64,000 bases of DNA, taken from contig JAPWHF010000003.1 in the NCBI GenBank assembly GCA_027214125.1, positions 62,001 to 126,000 on the forward strand, written 5' to 3'. The DNA comes from Zoogloeaceae bacterium G21618-S1. Its GTDB lineage: Bacteria; Pseudomonadota; Gammaproteobacteria; Burkholderiales; Rhodocyclaceae. Below the pieces are notes generated by a model, which saw nothing but the letters and a program-made list of their open reading frames with translations, searched no databases and was not told the DNA's origin. Of the stretch, positions 52,085 to 64,000 are shown piece by piece (position 1 is the stretch's first letter; each line of letters opens with the position of its first letter). A program made the translations under genes and the position numbers.

Positions 52085-52983
52085 ACGGCTCGATGAAGCC
52101 CGTCGACATCGCCCTCGCCCTATTGGTGGTGCTGGTGTGGGGGGTGAACTTCGTGGTCATCAAGGCCGGCGTGGCCGAGGTGCCGCCGCTGTTGCTCGGC
52201 GCACTGCGCTTTCTCGCCGCGGCGCTGCCGGCGGTGTTCTTCTTCCGCGCGCCGCGCCTGCCGCTGCGCGTCTATCTGGCCTACGGCCTGACCATCGCCT
52301 TTGGCCAGTTCGCGTTTTTGTTCACCGCCATCCATGTCGGCATGCCCTCGGGGCTGGCCTCGTTGGTGCTGCAGTCACAAGCCTTTTTCACCATGCTGTT
52401 TGCCGCCGTGTGGCTCAAGGAGAGCTGGCGGCCCAGCCAGCTGGCCGGGCTGGTGCTGGCCGCGGGTGGACTCGGCCTGATCGGCACAGCGCACGGGGTG
52501 AGCATGCCACTGGCCGGCTTCATGCTCACCGTGGCGGCCGCCTGCAGCTGGGCGGCGGGCAACGTGGTCAGCCGCACCCTCAACCGCAACGGCCCGGTCA
52601 ATCTGCTGGCCTTCGTGGTGTGGGCCAGTCTGGTGCCGCCGCTACCCTTTCTGGTCATGTCGCTGTTTGTCGAGGGGCCGGCCGCGATCGTCGCCGCGCT
52701 GTCGAATTTCAGCCTGCGATCGGCCGGCGCAGTGATGTATCTGGGCTGGGGCGCCACTTTGCTCGGGTATGGCCTGTGGGCCCGGCTGATGTCGCGCTAC
52801 CCGGCCAACCAGGTCGCCGCCTTCCCGCTGCTGGTGCCACTGGTCGGCCTGAGCGCCGGCTGGCTGGTGTATGGCGAAGCGCTGCAACCGGTGCACTGGA
52901 TCGGCGGCGGGCTGCTGATGCTGGGCCTGGGCGTGAATCTGTTTGGCACGCGTCTGATGACACGCCTGCGGGGGGCGACGTGA
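52081..52983 (+). CDS. EamA/DMT-family exporter
   Basis: A 300-aa inner-membrane transporter with ten helices and two EamA repeats (VVLVWGVNFVVIKAGVAEVPPLLLGALRFLAAALPAVFF and the second half AGNVVSRTLNRN...). Family members export metabolites such as O-acetylserine or homoserine. It overlaps the LysE gene and the downstream regulator gene by four bases each (ATGA, GTGA), so the order lysE-eamA-glxA-type regulator is translationally linked. Confidence 0.88.
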   Translation: MNGSMKPVDIALALLVVLVWGVNFVVIKAGVAEVPPLLLGALRFLAAALPAVFFFRAPRLPLRVYLAYGLTIAFGQFAFLFTAIHVGMPSGLASLVLQSQAFFTMLFAAVWLKESWRPSQLAGLVLAAGGLGLIGTAHGVSMPLAGFMLTVAAACSWAAGNVVSRTLNRNGPVNLLAFVVWASLVPPLPFLVMSLFVEGPAAIVAALSNFSLRSAGAVMYLGWGATLLGYGLWARLMSRYPANQVAAFPLLVPLVGLSAGWLVYGEALQPVHWIGGGLLMLGLGVNLFGTRLMTRLRGAT

Positions 52984-53930
52984 CACTGGCGGTCTATTTC
53001 GTCGTCACGCCCAATGTCTTGCTGCTCGACTATGCCGGGCCCGCCGAAACCCTGCGCATGGCCGCCGACATTGGCGCCGACCTGACGATAACAACCTGCG
53101 CACCGGTACCCGAGCTGCACACCTCGATGGGCATCACGCTGTCGGGCCTGTCGCCGCTACCGGCGCAACTCCCCGACGGAGCGCTGGTGATTGTCGCCGG
53201 CAACGCAAGCGAAGAACTCGACTATGCCCGCCCGGAGGCGCTTGCTGTCATCGACTGGCTGGCCGCCCAGCGCGGGCGCGACATCCGCGTGGCCAGCATC
53301 TGCTCGGGCGCATTGCTGCTGGCCCGCGCCGGCTGGCTGGACGCCCGACCCTGCACCACCCACCACGCCCTGCTCGACATGCTGCGCCAGAGCGCCCCGA
53401 GCGCACGGGTGATGGAAGACCGGGTCTTCGTCGACGACGGCCAGGTGGTCACCAGCGCCGGCATCACCACCGGCATCGATCTGGCGCTGTATGTGATCGA
53501 ACAGCATTTCGGTGCCGAACTGGCCGCCCGTGTGGCACGGCGTCTGGTGATGTATGCGCGACGCGGGCCGAATGATCCGCAGCTGTCGCCCTGGCTGGCG
53601 CATCGCAACCATCTGCACCCCGTCGTCCATAAAGTGCAGGACGCCATCACCCGCGACCCGGCGCGACGCTGGACGCTCGAAGAACTGGCCGAGCTGGCGC
53701 ATGTCGGCCCACGCCACCTCACCCGGCTATTCACCCGCCACGCAGGCATTGGCGTGGTGGCCTACCAGCAGCAACTGCGCATCGCCCGCGCCCGCCAACT
53801 GCTGGCCGACCCGGCCCTGTCGATGGAGCGCGTGGCCGAGCAATGCGGTTTTGCCTCGGCGCGCGACTTCCGCCGCGTGTGGGCCATGTACGTGGATGAC
53901 TCGCCACGCGCACATCGCACAAGTCATTAG
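52980..53930 (+). CDS. GlxA-type transcriptional regulator (DJ-1 domain plus AraC HTH)
   Basis: A 316-aa regulator. The N-terminal DJ-1/PfpI-like domain (about 5-175) has C108 in ASICSGALLLARAG. The C-terminal AraC helix-turn-helix covers about 215-305 (WTLEELAELAHVGPRHLTRLFTRHAG, SMERVAEQCGFASARDFRRV). The start is GTG at 52980, overlapping the eamA stop (GTGA); this gives the family-typical opening. It presumably controls the five-gene cassette. GlxA-type regulators often respond to small nitrogenous compounds; the ligand is unknown. Confidence 0.9.
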   Translation: MTLAVYFVVTPNVLLLDYAGPAETLRMAADIGADLTITTCAPVPELHTSMGITLSGLSPLPAQLPDGALVIVAGNASEELDYARPEALAVIDWLAAQRGRDIRVASICSGALLLARAGWLDARPCTTHHALLDMLRQSAPSARVMEDRVFVDDGQVVTSAGITTGIDLALYVIEQHFGAELAARVARRLVMYARRGPNDPQLSPWLAHRNHLHPVVHKVQDAITRDPARRWTLEELAELAHVGPRHLTRLFTRHAGIGVVAYQQQLRIARARQLLADPALSMERVAEQCGFASARDFRRVWAMYVDDSPRAHRTSH

Positions 53931-54022
53931 GGCGTCTTCACAGTAGATCCACAATTGCGCTGCACGAAAGATCCCGCGAAGGTTAGCATTCAGGCAAAGA
54001 CCGGAAAAAAAGGATCTGCCGC

Positions 54023-55072
54023 GTGGACGGCATCTTTGTACTGACCTTCATTGCCGTGGCAATCGTGCTGGTGTTCGACTACACCAACGGATTCCACGAC
54101 GCAGCCAACGTGGTCGCCACCGTCATCGCCTCGCGCGCCATGACGCCGGGGCAGGCGGTGGTGGTGGTGGGTGTCTTCGAATTTCTCGGCCCCTTGCTTG
54201 GTGGCACGGCGGTGGCCAACACCATTGGCGGATTTGTTGACCTCAGCAATCTGGCGGCCAGCCATGCCATCGTGGTGGTGCTGGCCGGGCTGATCGGCGC
54301 GATTGCCTGGAACCTGCTCACTTGGTGGCGCGGTCTGCCGTCCTCGTCGTCACACGCACTGGTCGGTGGGCTGATCGGCGCGACCCTGCTGGCCGCCGGA
54401 ACCGAACACGTGGTGTGGGGCATGGATGTCTGGCGCAGTGACGGCCACCTGACCGGCGTGTTGAAGGTGCTCGCGGCACTCATTCTCTCGCCCCTGATCG
54501 GGCTGCTCGCGGGCTTTGCCATTCACCGCCTGGCCATGCTGTTGCTGCGCGCCGCCCACCCACGTATCAACACCCGGTTGCGGCGCATGCAGTTCATCAC
54601 CACCGCCGCGCTGGCCTTTTCGCACGGCGCCAACGACGCCCAGAAGAGCATGGGCATCATCACGCTGCTACTGGTGCTGGGCGGGTATCTGCCCAGTTTT
54701 TCGGTGCCGCTCTGGGCCATGCTGGCCTGTGCCTCGGCGCTCACGCTGGGTATTCTCACCGGCGGCTGGCGCATCGTACGTACGCTCGGCTTTTCGGTCT
54801 ACAAGGTGCGCCCGCTGCATGCGCTCGATTCGCAGCTGACCTCGGCCGGCGTGATCTTCACGGCCGCGCTGGTCGGCGCGCCAGTGTCGACCAGCCACGT
54901 GGTGGCCAGCTCGATCATGGGCATCGGCGCTGCCGAGCGGCCCAAGGCAGTGCGCTGGGGCAAAGCGCGCGAGATCGGCCAGACCTGGCTGCTGACCCTG
55001 CCCGCCTCGGCCGCCGCCGGTGCGCTCGCACTGCTGGCATTTCTTCCTTTTCTCTCCGGGCCCACCGCATGA
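54023..55072 (+). CDS. pit: PiT-family inorganic phosphate transporter
   Basis: A 349-aa inner-membrane low-affinity phosphate transporter, with the PiT duplicated motifs FDYTNGFHDAANVVATVIASRAM and FSHGANDAQKSMGIITLLLV. It imports metal-phosphate with protons. It overlaps the PhoU-like gene by four bases (ATGA), a standard pairing. The start is GTG at 54023, after an AGGA box; no ATG is available upstream without a stop. Alternative starts are unlikely. Confidence 0.93.
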   Translation: MDGIFVLTFIAVAIVLVFDYTNGFHDAANVVATVIASRAMTPGQAVVVVGVFEFLGPLLGGTAVANTIGGFVDLSNLAASHAIVVVLAGLIGAIAWNLLTWWRGLPSSSSHALVGGLIGATLLAAGTEHVVWGMDVWRSDGHLTGVLKVLAALILSPLIGLLAGFAIHRLAMLLLRAAHPRINTRLRRMQFITTAALAFSHGANDAQKSMGIITLLLVLGGYLPSFSVPLWAMLACASALTLGILTGGWRIVRTLGFSVYKVRPLHALDSQLTSAGVIFTAALVGAPVSTSHVVASSIMGIGAAERPKAVRWGKAREIGQTWLLTLPASAAAGALALLAFLPFLSGPTA

Positions 55073-55728
55073 ACCCCGACACTCCTGGCCGTTTCTCGCT
55101 GTCTGCCCTGTTCCATCGGATCATCGACCGGATGGTGCCCAAGGCGCCCGACTTTTACGGTCTGCTGCATGAGCAGGCCATTCATGTGCAGCACACCACG
55201 CATCTGCTGGTGCGCTTCATGAAGAGTGGCGACGCCGCGCTAGCCAAGGAGATCAAGCGCGACGAGCACACCGCCGACACCATCAAGATCCGCAATCTGC
55301 ACACACTCAACGAAGCCTTCTCGACCCCCTGCGACCGGGAGGACATCTACCGCGCCATCATGACGCTCGATGATGTGGTCAATTACTGCAAGACCACGGT
55401 CAACGAGATGTCGGTGCTGGGCGTGGGCCCCGACGAAGTCATGCACCACATGGCCATCCAGCTCGATGCCGGTGCCCAGGCCTTGATCAATGGTTACGCC
55501 AAACTCGCGACCACGCCAAGCGCTGCCGAAACCGATGCCGCAGCCGGCCGAAAGGCCGAGCGCCGGGTCGAAAAGCTCTACCGCAGGGCACTGGCCGAGC
55601 TCTTCGTCGGTAACGATTACCTGAACATGTTCAAACGCCGCGAAATCTACCGCCACCTGTCCAACGCCGCAGACCGCATGGCCGCCAGCGCCAATACCCT
55701 CCACGATATTGTTGTAAAGATCACCTGA
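55069..55728 (+). CDS. DUF47/PhoU-like phosphate regulator protein
   Basis: A 219-aa helical protein of the DUF47 (Pit accessory) family, related to PhoU. It shows [54 protein letters not shown] and [20 protein letters not shown]. Such proteins are thought to regulate the Pit transporter. Its ATG overlaps the transporter stop (ATGA), so translation is coupled. Confidence 0.93.
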   Translation: MNPDTPGRFSLSALFHRIIDRMVPKAPDFYGLLHEQAIHVQHTTHLLVRFMKSGDAALAKEIKRDEHTADTIKIRNLHTLNEAFSTPCDREDIYRAIMTLDDVVNYCKTTVNEMSVLGVGPDEVMHHMAIQLDAGAQALINGYAKLATTPSAAETDAAAGRKAERRVEKLYRRALAELFVGNDYLNMFKRREIYRHLSNAADRMAASANTLHDIVVKIT

Positions 55729-55786
55729 CACTCGCCCGTTAGCCTTTGGTAGTAGCGCCGATTTCGGCGCACGACAGGTATCGCCC

Positions 55787-58525
<2,739 letters not shown>

Positions 58526-58530
58526 ACGCA

Positions 58531-58560
58531 AAAACGGCCACCGCTGACGGTGGCCGTTTT
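58531..58560. terminator. Bidirectional terminator, hybrid kinase / proX
   Basis: AAAACGGCCACCG (58531-58543) and CGGTGGCCGTTTT (58548-58560) form a perfect 13-base stem around a four-base loop. With A- and T-runs it can end both the kinase and convergent proX transcripts. Confidence 0.92.
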
Positions 58561-58579
58561 AATGACGTATCAGAACCGC

Positions 58580-59593
58580 TTACTTGGCTGCTGCACGTGC
58601 CGCATCAAGCCACCCGTCGTAGGTCGCGCGGTTGGCCTTGATCCAGCCCGCCACATGCCGGGCAATATCCGCCGGCTTGTTTTCGCCATCACGCATGCGC
58701 AGGTTCTGCGCCGAGATGTCGTTGGCCGAGAGTTTCATCACCTCAAACAACTTGGCCGCCGACGGGTTGGCGTCGGTAAAGGCGCGGTTGGCGATGATGC
58801 GCTGGTTGTTGGCCTGGAAGCCGTAGTTCGAGCCATCGGGCAGCGCGGTGTTCACATCCTTGCGCTCACCCGGCAGCGCCGAAAACGGCACTTTCAGCCA
58901 CACCACATCCTTGCCCGGCACCAGCACGCCGCTCACCCAGTAAGGCGTCCAGGTGTAGTAGAACACCGCCTGGCCCTGCTTTTGACGCGCGATGGTGTCG
59001 GCGATGATTGCCGAGTAGGCGCCCTGCTTGTGGGTCACATTGTCGCGCAGGCCATACGCATCGAGGTGATGCTCGATGACCTTCTCGCAGCCCCAGCCCG
59101 GATTGCAGCCGGCCAGATCGGCCTTGCCGTCGCCGTCGGTGTCGAAGAGCTTGGCGATCTTCGGATCCTTGAGCTGATCAATCGACTTGATGCCGTACTT
59201 GTCAGCCGTTTTCTTGTCGATCAGATAGCCCTGCAGCGCACCCGGCGAATACACGCCCTCGCGGAACAGCTTCTTGTCGCCGCCGGCCCGTTCATAAAAA
59301 TCGATGTGCAGCGGGTCCCAGTGGTCGGCCATGAAAGTGGCGTCGCCATTGCCCAGCGCGATGTGGCCGGCGGCGTATTCGATTTCCTTGATGGCGCCAA
59401 CGTCGAAGCCCAGATCCTTCAGGCCTTGCATGACCAGTTCGGTCTGGAAGGTTTCTTCGGCGATCGAGCTCTTGATCGGCAGGACCTTGACGCCCTTGCC
59501 GGGCATGTCGGCAGCAAACGCGCTGAACGAGAACGTGGCGGCCAATGCAACGGCGGCGCCGCGCATGAGGTGGTTCAATTGGGAAAGTCGCAT
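58580..59593 (-). CDS. proX: Glycine betaine/proline ABC transporter, substrate-binding protein ProX
   Basis: A 337-aa periplasmic binding protein. A Sec signal peptide ends about residue 27 (FSAFA-A). Aromatic ligand residues typical of ProX are in [22 protein letters not shown] and YYTWTPYWV, which form the cation-pi cage for quaternary ammonium groups. It delivers glycine betaine or proline betaine to ProVW for uptake under salt stress. It ends the proV-proW-proX operon, 30 bases after proW. Confidence 0.95.
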   Translation of the reverse strand: MRLSQLNHLMRGAAVALAATFSFSAFAADMPGKGVKVLPIKSSIAEETFQTELVMQGLKDLGFDVGAIKEIEYAAGHIALGNGDATFMADHWDPLHIDFYERAGGDKKLFREGVYSPGALQGYLIDKKTADKYGIKSIDQLKDPKIAKLFDTDGDGKADLAGCNPGWGCEKVIEHHLDAYGLRDNVTHKQGAYSAIIADTIARQKQGQAVFYYTWTPYWVSGVLVPGKDVVWLKVPFSALPGERKDVNTALPDGSNYGFQANNQRIIANRAFTDANPSAAKLFEVMKLSANDISAQNLRMRDGENKPADIARHVAGWIKANRATYDGWLDAARAAAK

Positions 59594-59625
59594 TGTGTGC
59601 GTCTCCTTGAGAGGGTGGGTAAGGA

Positions 59626-60810
59626 TCAGGCGGCGGCGGTCTTGCCGAGCAGACGGCGGGCTGCGCCGATCGGTCCGGTGTCGTACCAGCGACCCGGCGA
59701 AGTCTTGCCACCGGCCATGGCCTGGGTAATGCGGTCGAGCATGATCGCGAGAATCACGATGCCCAGACCACCAATGGTGGCCAGACCCATGTCGAGCCGG
59801 CCGATGCCGCGAAGCACCATCTGGCCGAGGCCGCCGACGGCGATCATCGAGGCGATGACGACCATCGACAGTCCGAGCATCAGGGTCTGGTTGATGCCGG
59901 CCATGATGGTCGGCATGGCCAGCGGCAGTTGCACACGGGTGAGCAATTGCCAGGGTGAGGCGCCGAAGGCGCGCGAGGCTTCGATCAGGTCGGGTCGCAC
60001 CTGACGGATGCCCAGATTGGTGAGACGGATCAGCGGCGGCAGGGCGAAGACGATGGTGACCACCACGCCCGGCACGTTGCCGATGCCGAAGAGCATCACC
60101 ACCGGCACCAGGTAGACGAAGGCCGGCGTGGTCTGCATGGCGTCGAGCACCGGTCGGGCAATGCCTTCGAGCTTGTCGTTACGCGCCATGATGATGCCGG
60201 TTGGCAAGCCGATGACCATACAAAAGAACACCGAGGTGAGCACCAGCGAGAGGGTCACCATGGCTTCGTCCCAGGCGCCGATCAGACCGATGACGATCAG
60301 CGACAGCACCGAGCCGATGGCCAGACGCCGACCGCTGACCTGCCAGGCGATGAGGCCGAACAGCAGGATCATCAAGAACGCCGGCACGGCCAGCAGGGCC
60401 TGTTCGATGCCGGTGAGCGTGGCATCGATGGGCAGGCGTACGGCCTGGAAGAAGGGACGGAAGTTATCCACCGTCCAGTTCAGGCCGTGGTCAACCCAGG
60501 TGTCGAGCGGAATGACCGAATCGTTGAAGGGATGCACCCAATCGAAGGGAACGTCGACCGGCGTGGCCGGCGGGGCGCCCAGCCAGTCGCCACCGGCCGC
60601 CGCGGGCGCATCGACCGGCGCCGGGGCCGGCGCGGCGCCACCCCAGGGGTTGGCGGGGGCGGCTGCGGCGTCTGGTGCGACCGCTTCAACCGGCACGGCC
60701 GTCTCGGGTGTACCGGCGGCCGGGCTTGCCCACGGATTCGCCTCGGCAGCGGCCGTCGGGGTGCTTGGCGCCGCGGCGGCCCAGGGATTCGTTGCGGTCT
60801 GATCACTCAT
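59626..60810 (-). CDS. proW: Glycine betaine/proline ABC transporter, permease ProW
   Basis: A 394-aa inner-membrane permease, with the binding-protein-dependent transport domain at about residues 175-370 (EAA loop [15 protein letters not shown]). The N-terminal ~95 residues form a Pro/Ala-rich extension with three NPW motifs (8-10, 25-27, 54-56) and a DWL (75-77). E. coli ProW has a shorter version of this tail; here it is expanded. The ATG overlaps the proV stop (ATGA). Confidence 0.95.
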   Translation of the reverse strand: MSDQTATNPWAAAAPSTPTAAAEANPWASPAAGTPETAVPVEAVAPDAAAAPANPWGGAAPAPAPVDAPAAAGGDWLGAPPATPVDVPFDWVHPFNDSVIPLDTWVDHGLNWTVDNFRPFFQAVRLPIDATLTGIEQALLAVPAFLMILLFGLIAWQVSGRRLAIGSVLSLIVIGLIGAWDEAMVTLSLVLTSVFFCMVIGLPTGIIMARNDKLEGIARPVLDAMQTTPAFVYLVPVVMLFGIGNVPGVVVTIVFALPPLIRLTNLGIRQVRPDLIEASRAFGASPWQLLTRVQLPLAMPTIMAGINQTLMLGLSMVVIASMIAVGGLGQMVLRGIGRLDMGLATIGGLGIVILAIMLDRITQAMAGGKTSPGRWYDTGPIGAARRLLGKTAAA

Positions 60811-62015
60811 GCCGCGTCCTCCGTATTCTGTGCATGCAGGAATTCGAGCATGGTGTTGCGGGTGATCGCGCCACGGTAGCGTCCCTTCTCATCCACCACC
60901 GGCAAACCGTAGGGGTGCTGGGTGAGTGGCTCGTAGAGCTCGCTGATCGGGGTGTCTGGGGTGAGCACATGCGGCTCGGGCAGGAAGGCTTCACGCAGCT
61001 TGGCGTCAGGGCTGGCCTTGGCCGCCTTCTGCAGGCTATCAACCGACACCACGCCCATCAGCTTCTGGTCGGGGCTGACCACATAGCCGTACTCGCGGTC
61101 GTGCGAACGCAGGCGCTCGATGGCGCTGCGCACGCCCATACCCTGATGGTCGATGATATTGACCTGAGTCTTGCGCGCCAGATCGGCCGCCGAGAGGATG
61201 CTGGTAGCGTCCACGCCCTTGAAGAAGGACTTCACGTAGTCGTTGGCCGGGTTGCGCAAGATCTCCTCGGCCGTGCCCACCTGGACCACCACACCGCCTT
61301 CCATGATGGCAATGCGATCGCCGATGCGGATGGCTTCGTCGAGGTCGTGCGAGATGAAGATGATGGTGCGCTTGTCCACCGCCTGCAGCTTGACCAGCTC
61401 GTCCTGCATTTCGGTGCGGATCAAGGGATCGAGCGCCGAAAAGGCCTCGTCCATGAGCAGCACCTGCGGGTCGTTGGCCAACGCGCGGGCGAGACCGACA
61501 CGCTGCTGCATGCCGCCGGAGAGCTCGTCCGGGTAACTGTTGGCGCGTTCGGCCAAACCGACCTGCTCCAGCGCGACCATGGCGCGAGCATGCCGTTCAG
61601 CTTCGGGCATGCCGGCCAGCTCCAGCCCGAAGGCGGTGTTGTCAATCACGGACAGATGCGGCATCAGCGCGAAAGACTGAAAGACCATGCTGATTTCGCT
61701 ACGACGCAGATCGCGCAACTCGATATCGTTCATCTTGGCGATATCGCGACCGTTGATCAGCACCTGTCCGGCGGTGGGCTCGATCAGCCGATTGAGCAGG
61801 CGCACCAGGGTCGATTTGCCCGAACCCGACAAGCCCATGATGACGAAAATTTCGCCCTCATTGACACTGAAACTGGCATCGATGACACCGAGGGTCTGCC
61901 CGGTACGGGCAAAGATGGTGGCCTTGTCCTGCCCCTGCTCGACGAGTTTCATCGCCTCGCGGGGCCGGTCTCCAAAGACCTTGTACAGATTCTTGACGAC
62001 GAGTTTTTCCGACAT
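60807..62015 (-). CDS. proV: Glycine betaine/proline ABC transporter, ATPase ProV
   Basis: A 402-aa ABC ATPase with Walker A GLSGSGKS, signature LSGGMQQRV and Walker [14 protein letters not shown], followed by two CBS domains at about 275-400 that in relatives sense ionic strength. It energises betaine uptake through ProW. The start was placed at [10 protein letters not shown] after an AAGGA box; the frame extends 14 codons further upstream. A possible -35/-10 pair, TTTTGC-N17-TAGACT, lies about 165 bases upstream on the minus strand. Confidence 0.95.
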   Translation of the reverse strand: MSEKLVVKNLYKVFGDRPREAMKLVEQGQDKATIFARTGQTLGVIDASFSVNEGEIFVIMGLSGSGKSTLVRLLNRLIEPTAGQVLINGRDIAKMNDIELRDLRRSEISMVFQSFALMPHLSVIDNTAFGLELAGMPEAERHARAMVALEQVGLAERANSYPDELSGGMQQRVGLARALANDPQVLLMDEAFSALDPLIRTEMQDELVKLQAVDKRTIIFISHDLDEAIRIGDRIAIMEGGVVVQVGTAEEILRNPANDYVKSFFKGVDATSILSAADLARKTQVNIIDHQGMGVRSAIERLRSHDREYGYVVSPDQKLMGVVSVDSLQKAAKASPDAKLREAFLPEPHVLTPDTPISELYEPLTQHPYGLPVVDEKGRYRGAITRNTMLEFLHAQNTEDAA

Positions 62016-62222
62016 GCGTCCTTGCGACAATCTTCGCGTCGGAATGAGTGCATCCAAAAGGCCAAGATGCCGACAGAAGCGAGACTGCCTGACGATGACG
62101 GGGGATAGATGTCCTCAAAGTGGCGACGATGTCGCCCGACGCGAAGTCATTGATTGTAATGAGTAGCCGTCAAGTCTAACACACGATAGTTTTGTGCAAA
62201 ACCATTCGGCCGGGTGCCCACC

Positions 62223-62816
62223 CTAGCGGATCGCAATGCGGCCGGCCTTCTCGGGGAAACGGGCCTCAATGTTGGCGTAACCCGCCCGAATGGCTTCGAG
62301 GTCCGCCTCGACGTCATCGGTCGGCTGAACGTATGCCGCGATGCCGACGCAACGCCGACCCCAATCGATATAACCGAGCGCGATAGGCACGTTGGCCTGC
62401 CGCGCGATCCGGTGGAAACCGCTTTTCCAACCCGCCACGTAGGCACGCGTACCCTCCGGGGCGATGCACACGATGGCATGGTGGTCGGCTTTGATCTGCG
62501 CCACCACATCGTCAATGAAACCGCCCGGTCGCGAGCGGTTGATGGGAATCCCGCCCAGCCAGCGGAAAAACCGACCAAATGGCGCGCGGAAGATGGTGTG
62601 CTTGCCCACCCAGCGTATCGGCCAGCCGCAGGTGAAGCGGGCCATCAGGCCGGCGATAAAGTCCCAGTTGGAAGTGTGCGGGTAGGCCAGCAAGATCATC
62701 TTCGGCCCCGGCGGAGTGGACATCTCCACGCACCAGCCCGCCCGCTTGAACAAGAACGCCGCCCAGGCTTTGGGCGCCACGGGGAAAGGAAGAGGTTCGG
62801 CCACGGGCGCACTCAA
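62223..62816 (-). CDS. 1-acyl-sn-glycerol-3-phosphate acyltransferase-like protein
   Basis: A 197-aa membrane-associated acyltransferase. It shows the HX4D motif in PHTSNWDF, then KHTIFRAPFGRFFRWLGGIPINRS and the glycerol-phosphate-site EGTR in IAPEGTRAYV. It is shorter than PlsC and belongs to the small PlsC-like group, which acylates lysophospholipids or other acceptors. The 5' end is uncertain: the open frame starts at a TTG without clear RBS, and a GTG four codons in or the ATG at residue 32 are possible. Confidence 0.82.
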   Translation of the reverse strand: MSAPVAEPLPFPVAPKAWAAFLFKRAGWCVEMSTPPGPKMILLAYPHTSNWDFIAGLMARFTCGWPIRWVGKHTIFRAPFGRFFRWLGGIPINRSRPGGFIDDVVAQIKADHHAIVCIAPEGTRAYVAGWKSGFHRIARQANVPIALGYIDWGRRCVGIAAYVQPTDDVEADLEAIRAGYANIEARFPEKAGRIAIR

Positions 62817-62943
62817 ATCAATGGAGGTGCGGCATTGTGGCGTAAAAGCGCGCCGAACTCAGCGTGCAGTGCGCAATGCCAAATGGCTGCCATCCGCGCA
62901 ACATGCCATGCTCATTTTCCTCGGGCGGCCGATGTACACGCGC

Positions 62944-64000
62944 TTATGCGCCTTCGTGCTCGAGCGGTGCCACAGGCGCGTCATCGGACTGAGTGGAGGT
63001 GTCGGGCGTGCGTGGATCCATCTCCATGGCCATCACGGAGGTCCGATGCACCGGCAAAAACTCGGTCAGCTCGGCGTCGGGCACCGGATCGTCGCGTCGG
63101 ATGCGCCAGACAGTAAACAGCGCCAGGGCAAGCAGCATCCCCGCCAGCACCAACGGAAACGACCGGGCACCGAAGGCCGACATCACGCCGCCGGCCAGCA
63201 CCGGCCCGATCACCGCGCCCGTACCATGCAGCACCAGCAAGGCTTTGGTGGCTTCGAGCGCCTCGGAAGAATGAAAACGGTCGTGGGTCTGCGCCACGGC
63301 CAGGCTGTATATGGTGAACGCGAATCCGCCGTACAAACCCGTTGCGCCGACAAGCGCCGTGACCGACATGTCGGCTGCGCTAAACATCACCACCGCACAC
63401 ACCGCAGCCAACACACAGACCCCCACCAGCACCACGCGCCGATCCCGGTGCTCGGAGGCATGGCCGACCGGCCACTGCATGAAAGCGCCGCCAAAAATGG
63501 CAGCCGCGGTAAAGATGGCGACATGGAAATCATCCAGCCCCTGTGCAGCGGCGAAGGCCGCCGACAAGCCCCAGAAAGCGCCTGATACCAGGCCGGACAT
63601 CAAACCGCCGGCGAAGCCGACGGGCGAGATCCTGTACAGCCGGACGAGCGGCAGACTCGGTGTCTGAATGGGCGTCGGCTGATCCACCGGCGTGAGCGCA
63701 ATCGGCACCAGACCGAGGCAATAGAAAATGGCCACCAGCGCAAACGAACCCATATGCTCGGCCCCGTAGATGGCGATCAGGAACTGCCCCAGGCCGAGGG
63801 CCACGAAGCTGACCATCATGTAGGCGGCAAAGATCTTGCCGCGCTTGTCGTGCATCTGCTCGTTGAGCCAGCTCTCGATGATCATGTAGATGGCGACCAT
63901 GGTCACCCCGTGGATCACCCGCAACACCCACCAGAACCAGGGATTGACGAACATGCCGTAGAGCAAGGAGACCACCGCCGCGAGCGCGGCCATGGCGGTA
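62944..64000 (-). CDS. MFS carrier of the YcaD-like group, 5' end beyond window
   Basis: The C-terminal ~350 residues of a 12-helix MFS protein; the frame stays open to the right edge, so the N-terminus (probably ~60 aa) is missing. Shared blocks with the carrier at 36959 are YMIIESWLNEQMHDKRGK, MQWPVGHASEHRDRR and the tail FLPVHRTSVMAMEMD, so the two are paralogues of one subfamily. It lies upstream of the acyltransferase and proVWX on the same strand. The substrate is unknown. Confidence 0.85.
   Translation of the reverse strand, partial: TAMAALAAVVSLLYGMFVNPWFWWVLRVIHGVTMVAIYMIIESWLNEQMHDKRGKIFAAYMMVSFVALGLGQFLIAIYGAEHMGSFALVAIFYCLGLVPIALTPVDQPTPIQTPSLPLVRLYRISPVGFAGGLMSGLVSGAFWGLSAAFAAAQGLDDFHVAIFTAAAIFGGAFMQWPVGHASEHRDRRVVLVGVCVLAAVCAVVMFSAADMSVTALVGATGLYGGFAFTIYSLAVAQTHDRFHSSEALEATKALLVLHGTGAVIGPVLAGGVMSAFGARSFPLVLAGMLLALALFTVWRIRRDDPVPDAELTEFLPVHRTSVMAMEMDPRTPDTSTQSDDAPVAPLEHEGA

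Overview
The window looks like a GC-rich betaproteobacterial chromosome, most likely Rhodocyclales (Azoarcus/Thauera/Zoogloea/Denitromonas-like). The evidence is gene content: a metX-metW pair, a proteobacterial-type gshA followed by gshB, an EIIA-HPr-EI regulatory PTS, torF-glnK-amtB, ubiK, and a PEP-CTERM protein. The genus is inference. No rRNA, tRNA, CRISPR array, insertion sequence or prophage was seen. Base composition and codon use look uniform, so this reads as core chromosome with accessory cassettes.

Layout. 1-5.2 kb (mostly minus strand): a SnoaL-like fragment, a small unknown protein, a Bcr/CflA drug exporter, comM/yifB, dusA and a LysR regulator. 5.3-7.9 kb (plus): an aromatic-ring dioxygenase, cytochrome b561 and two YceI proteins. 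8.2-10.9 kb: torF-glnK-amtB behind clustered NtrC-type sites and a sigma-54 promoter. 11-23.3 kb (mostly minus): thrH-purU, metX-metW, ptsI/ptsH/EIIA, apbE, an M48 protease, yjgN, and gshA-orf85-gshB. 23.3-36.4 kb: a decayed DUF486 gene and many single-gene units (lipoproteins, LysR regulators, a Cds1-like PLP enzyme, benE, argC, an old-yellow-enzyme reductase, an alcohol dehydrogenase, a PEP-CTERM CHRD protein, an EamA transporter). 37-40.5 kb: an MFS carrier and a two-domain glucosylglycerol-phosphate synthase/phosphatase.

40.7-50 kb: YciI, a cupin, an SDR/HxlR pair, an N-acyltransferase-PilZ fusion, ArsI with a cysteine-tailed ECF sigma factor, an aminotransferase/C45-hydrolase operon and a diguanylate cyclase. 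50.3-53.9 kb: a tightly coupled five-gene cassette (isochorismatase-like, DJ-1/PfpI, LysE exporter, EamA exporter, GlxA-type regulator). 54-58.5 kb: a low-affinity phosphate transporter with its PhoU-like partner, and a hybrid sensor kinase. 58.6-64 kb: the proVWX betaine importer, a lysophospholipid acyltransferase and a partial MFS carrier.

How the genes fit together. Two osmoprotection systems are present: glucosylglycerol synthesis and betaine uptake. This suggests a habitat of fluctuating salinity. Each lies near a member of the same MFS subfamily. Nitrogen control is shown directly by the sites upstream of torF. The best candidates for something little described are the ArsI/sigma pair with cysteine-pair tails, the five-gene DJ-1/efflux cassette, and the acyltransferase-PilZ fusion.
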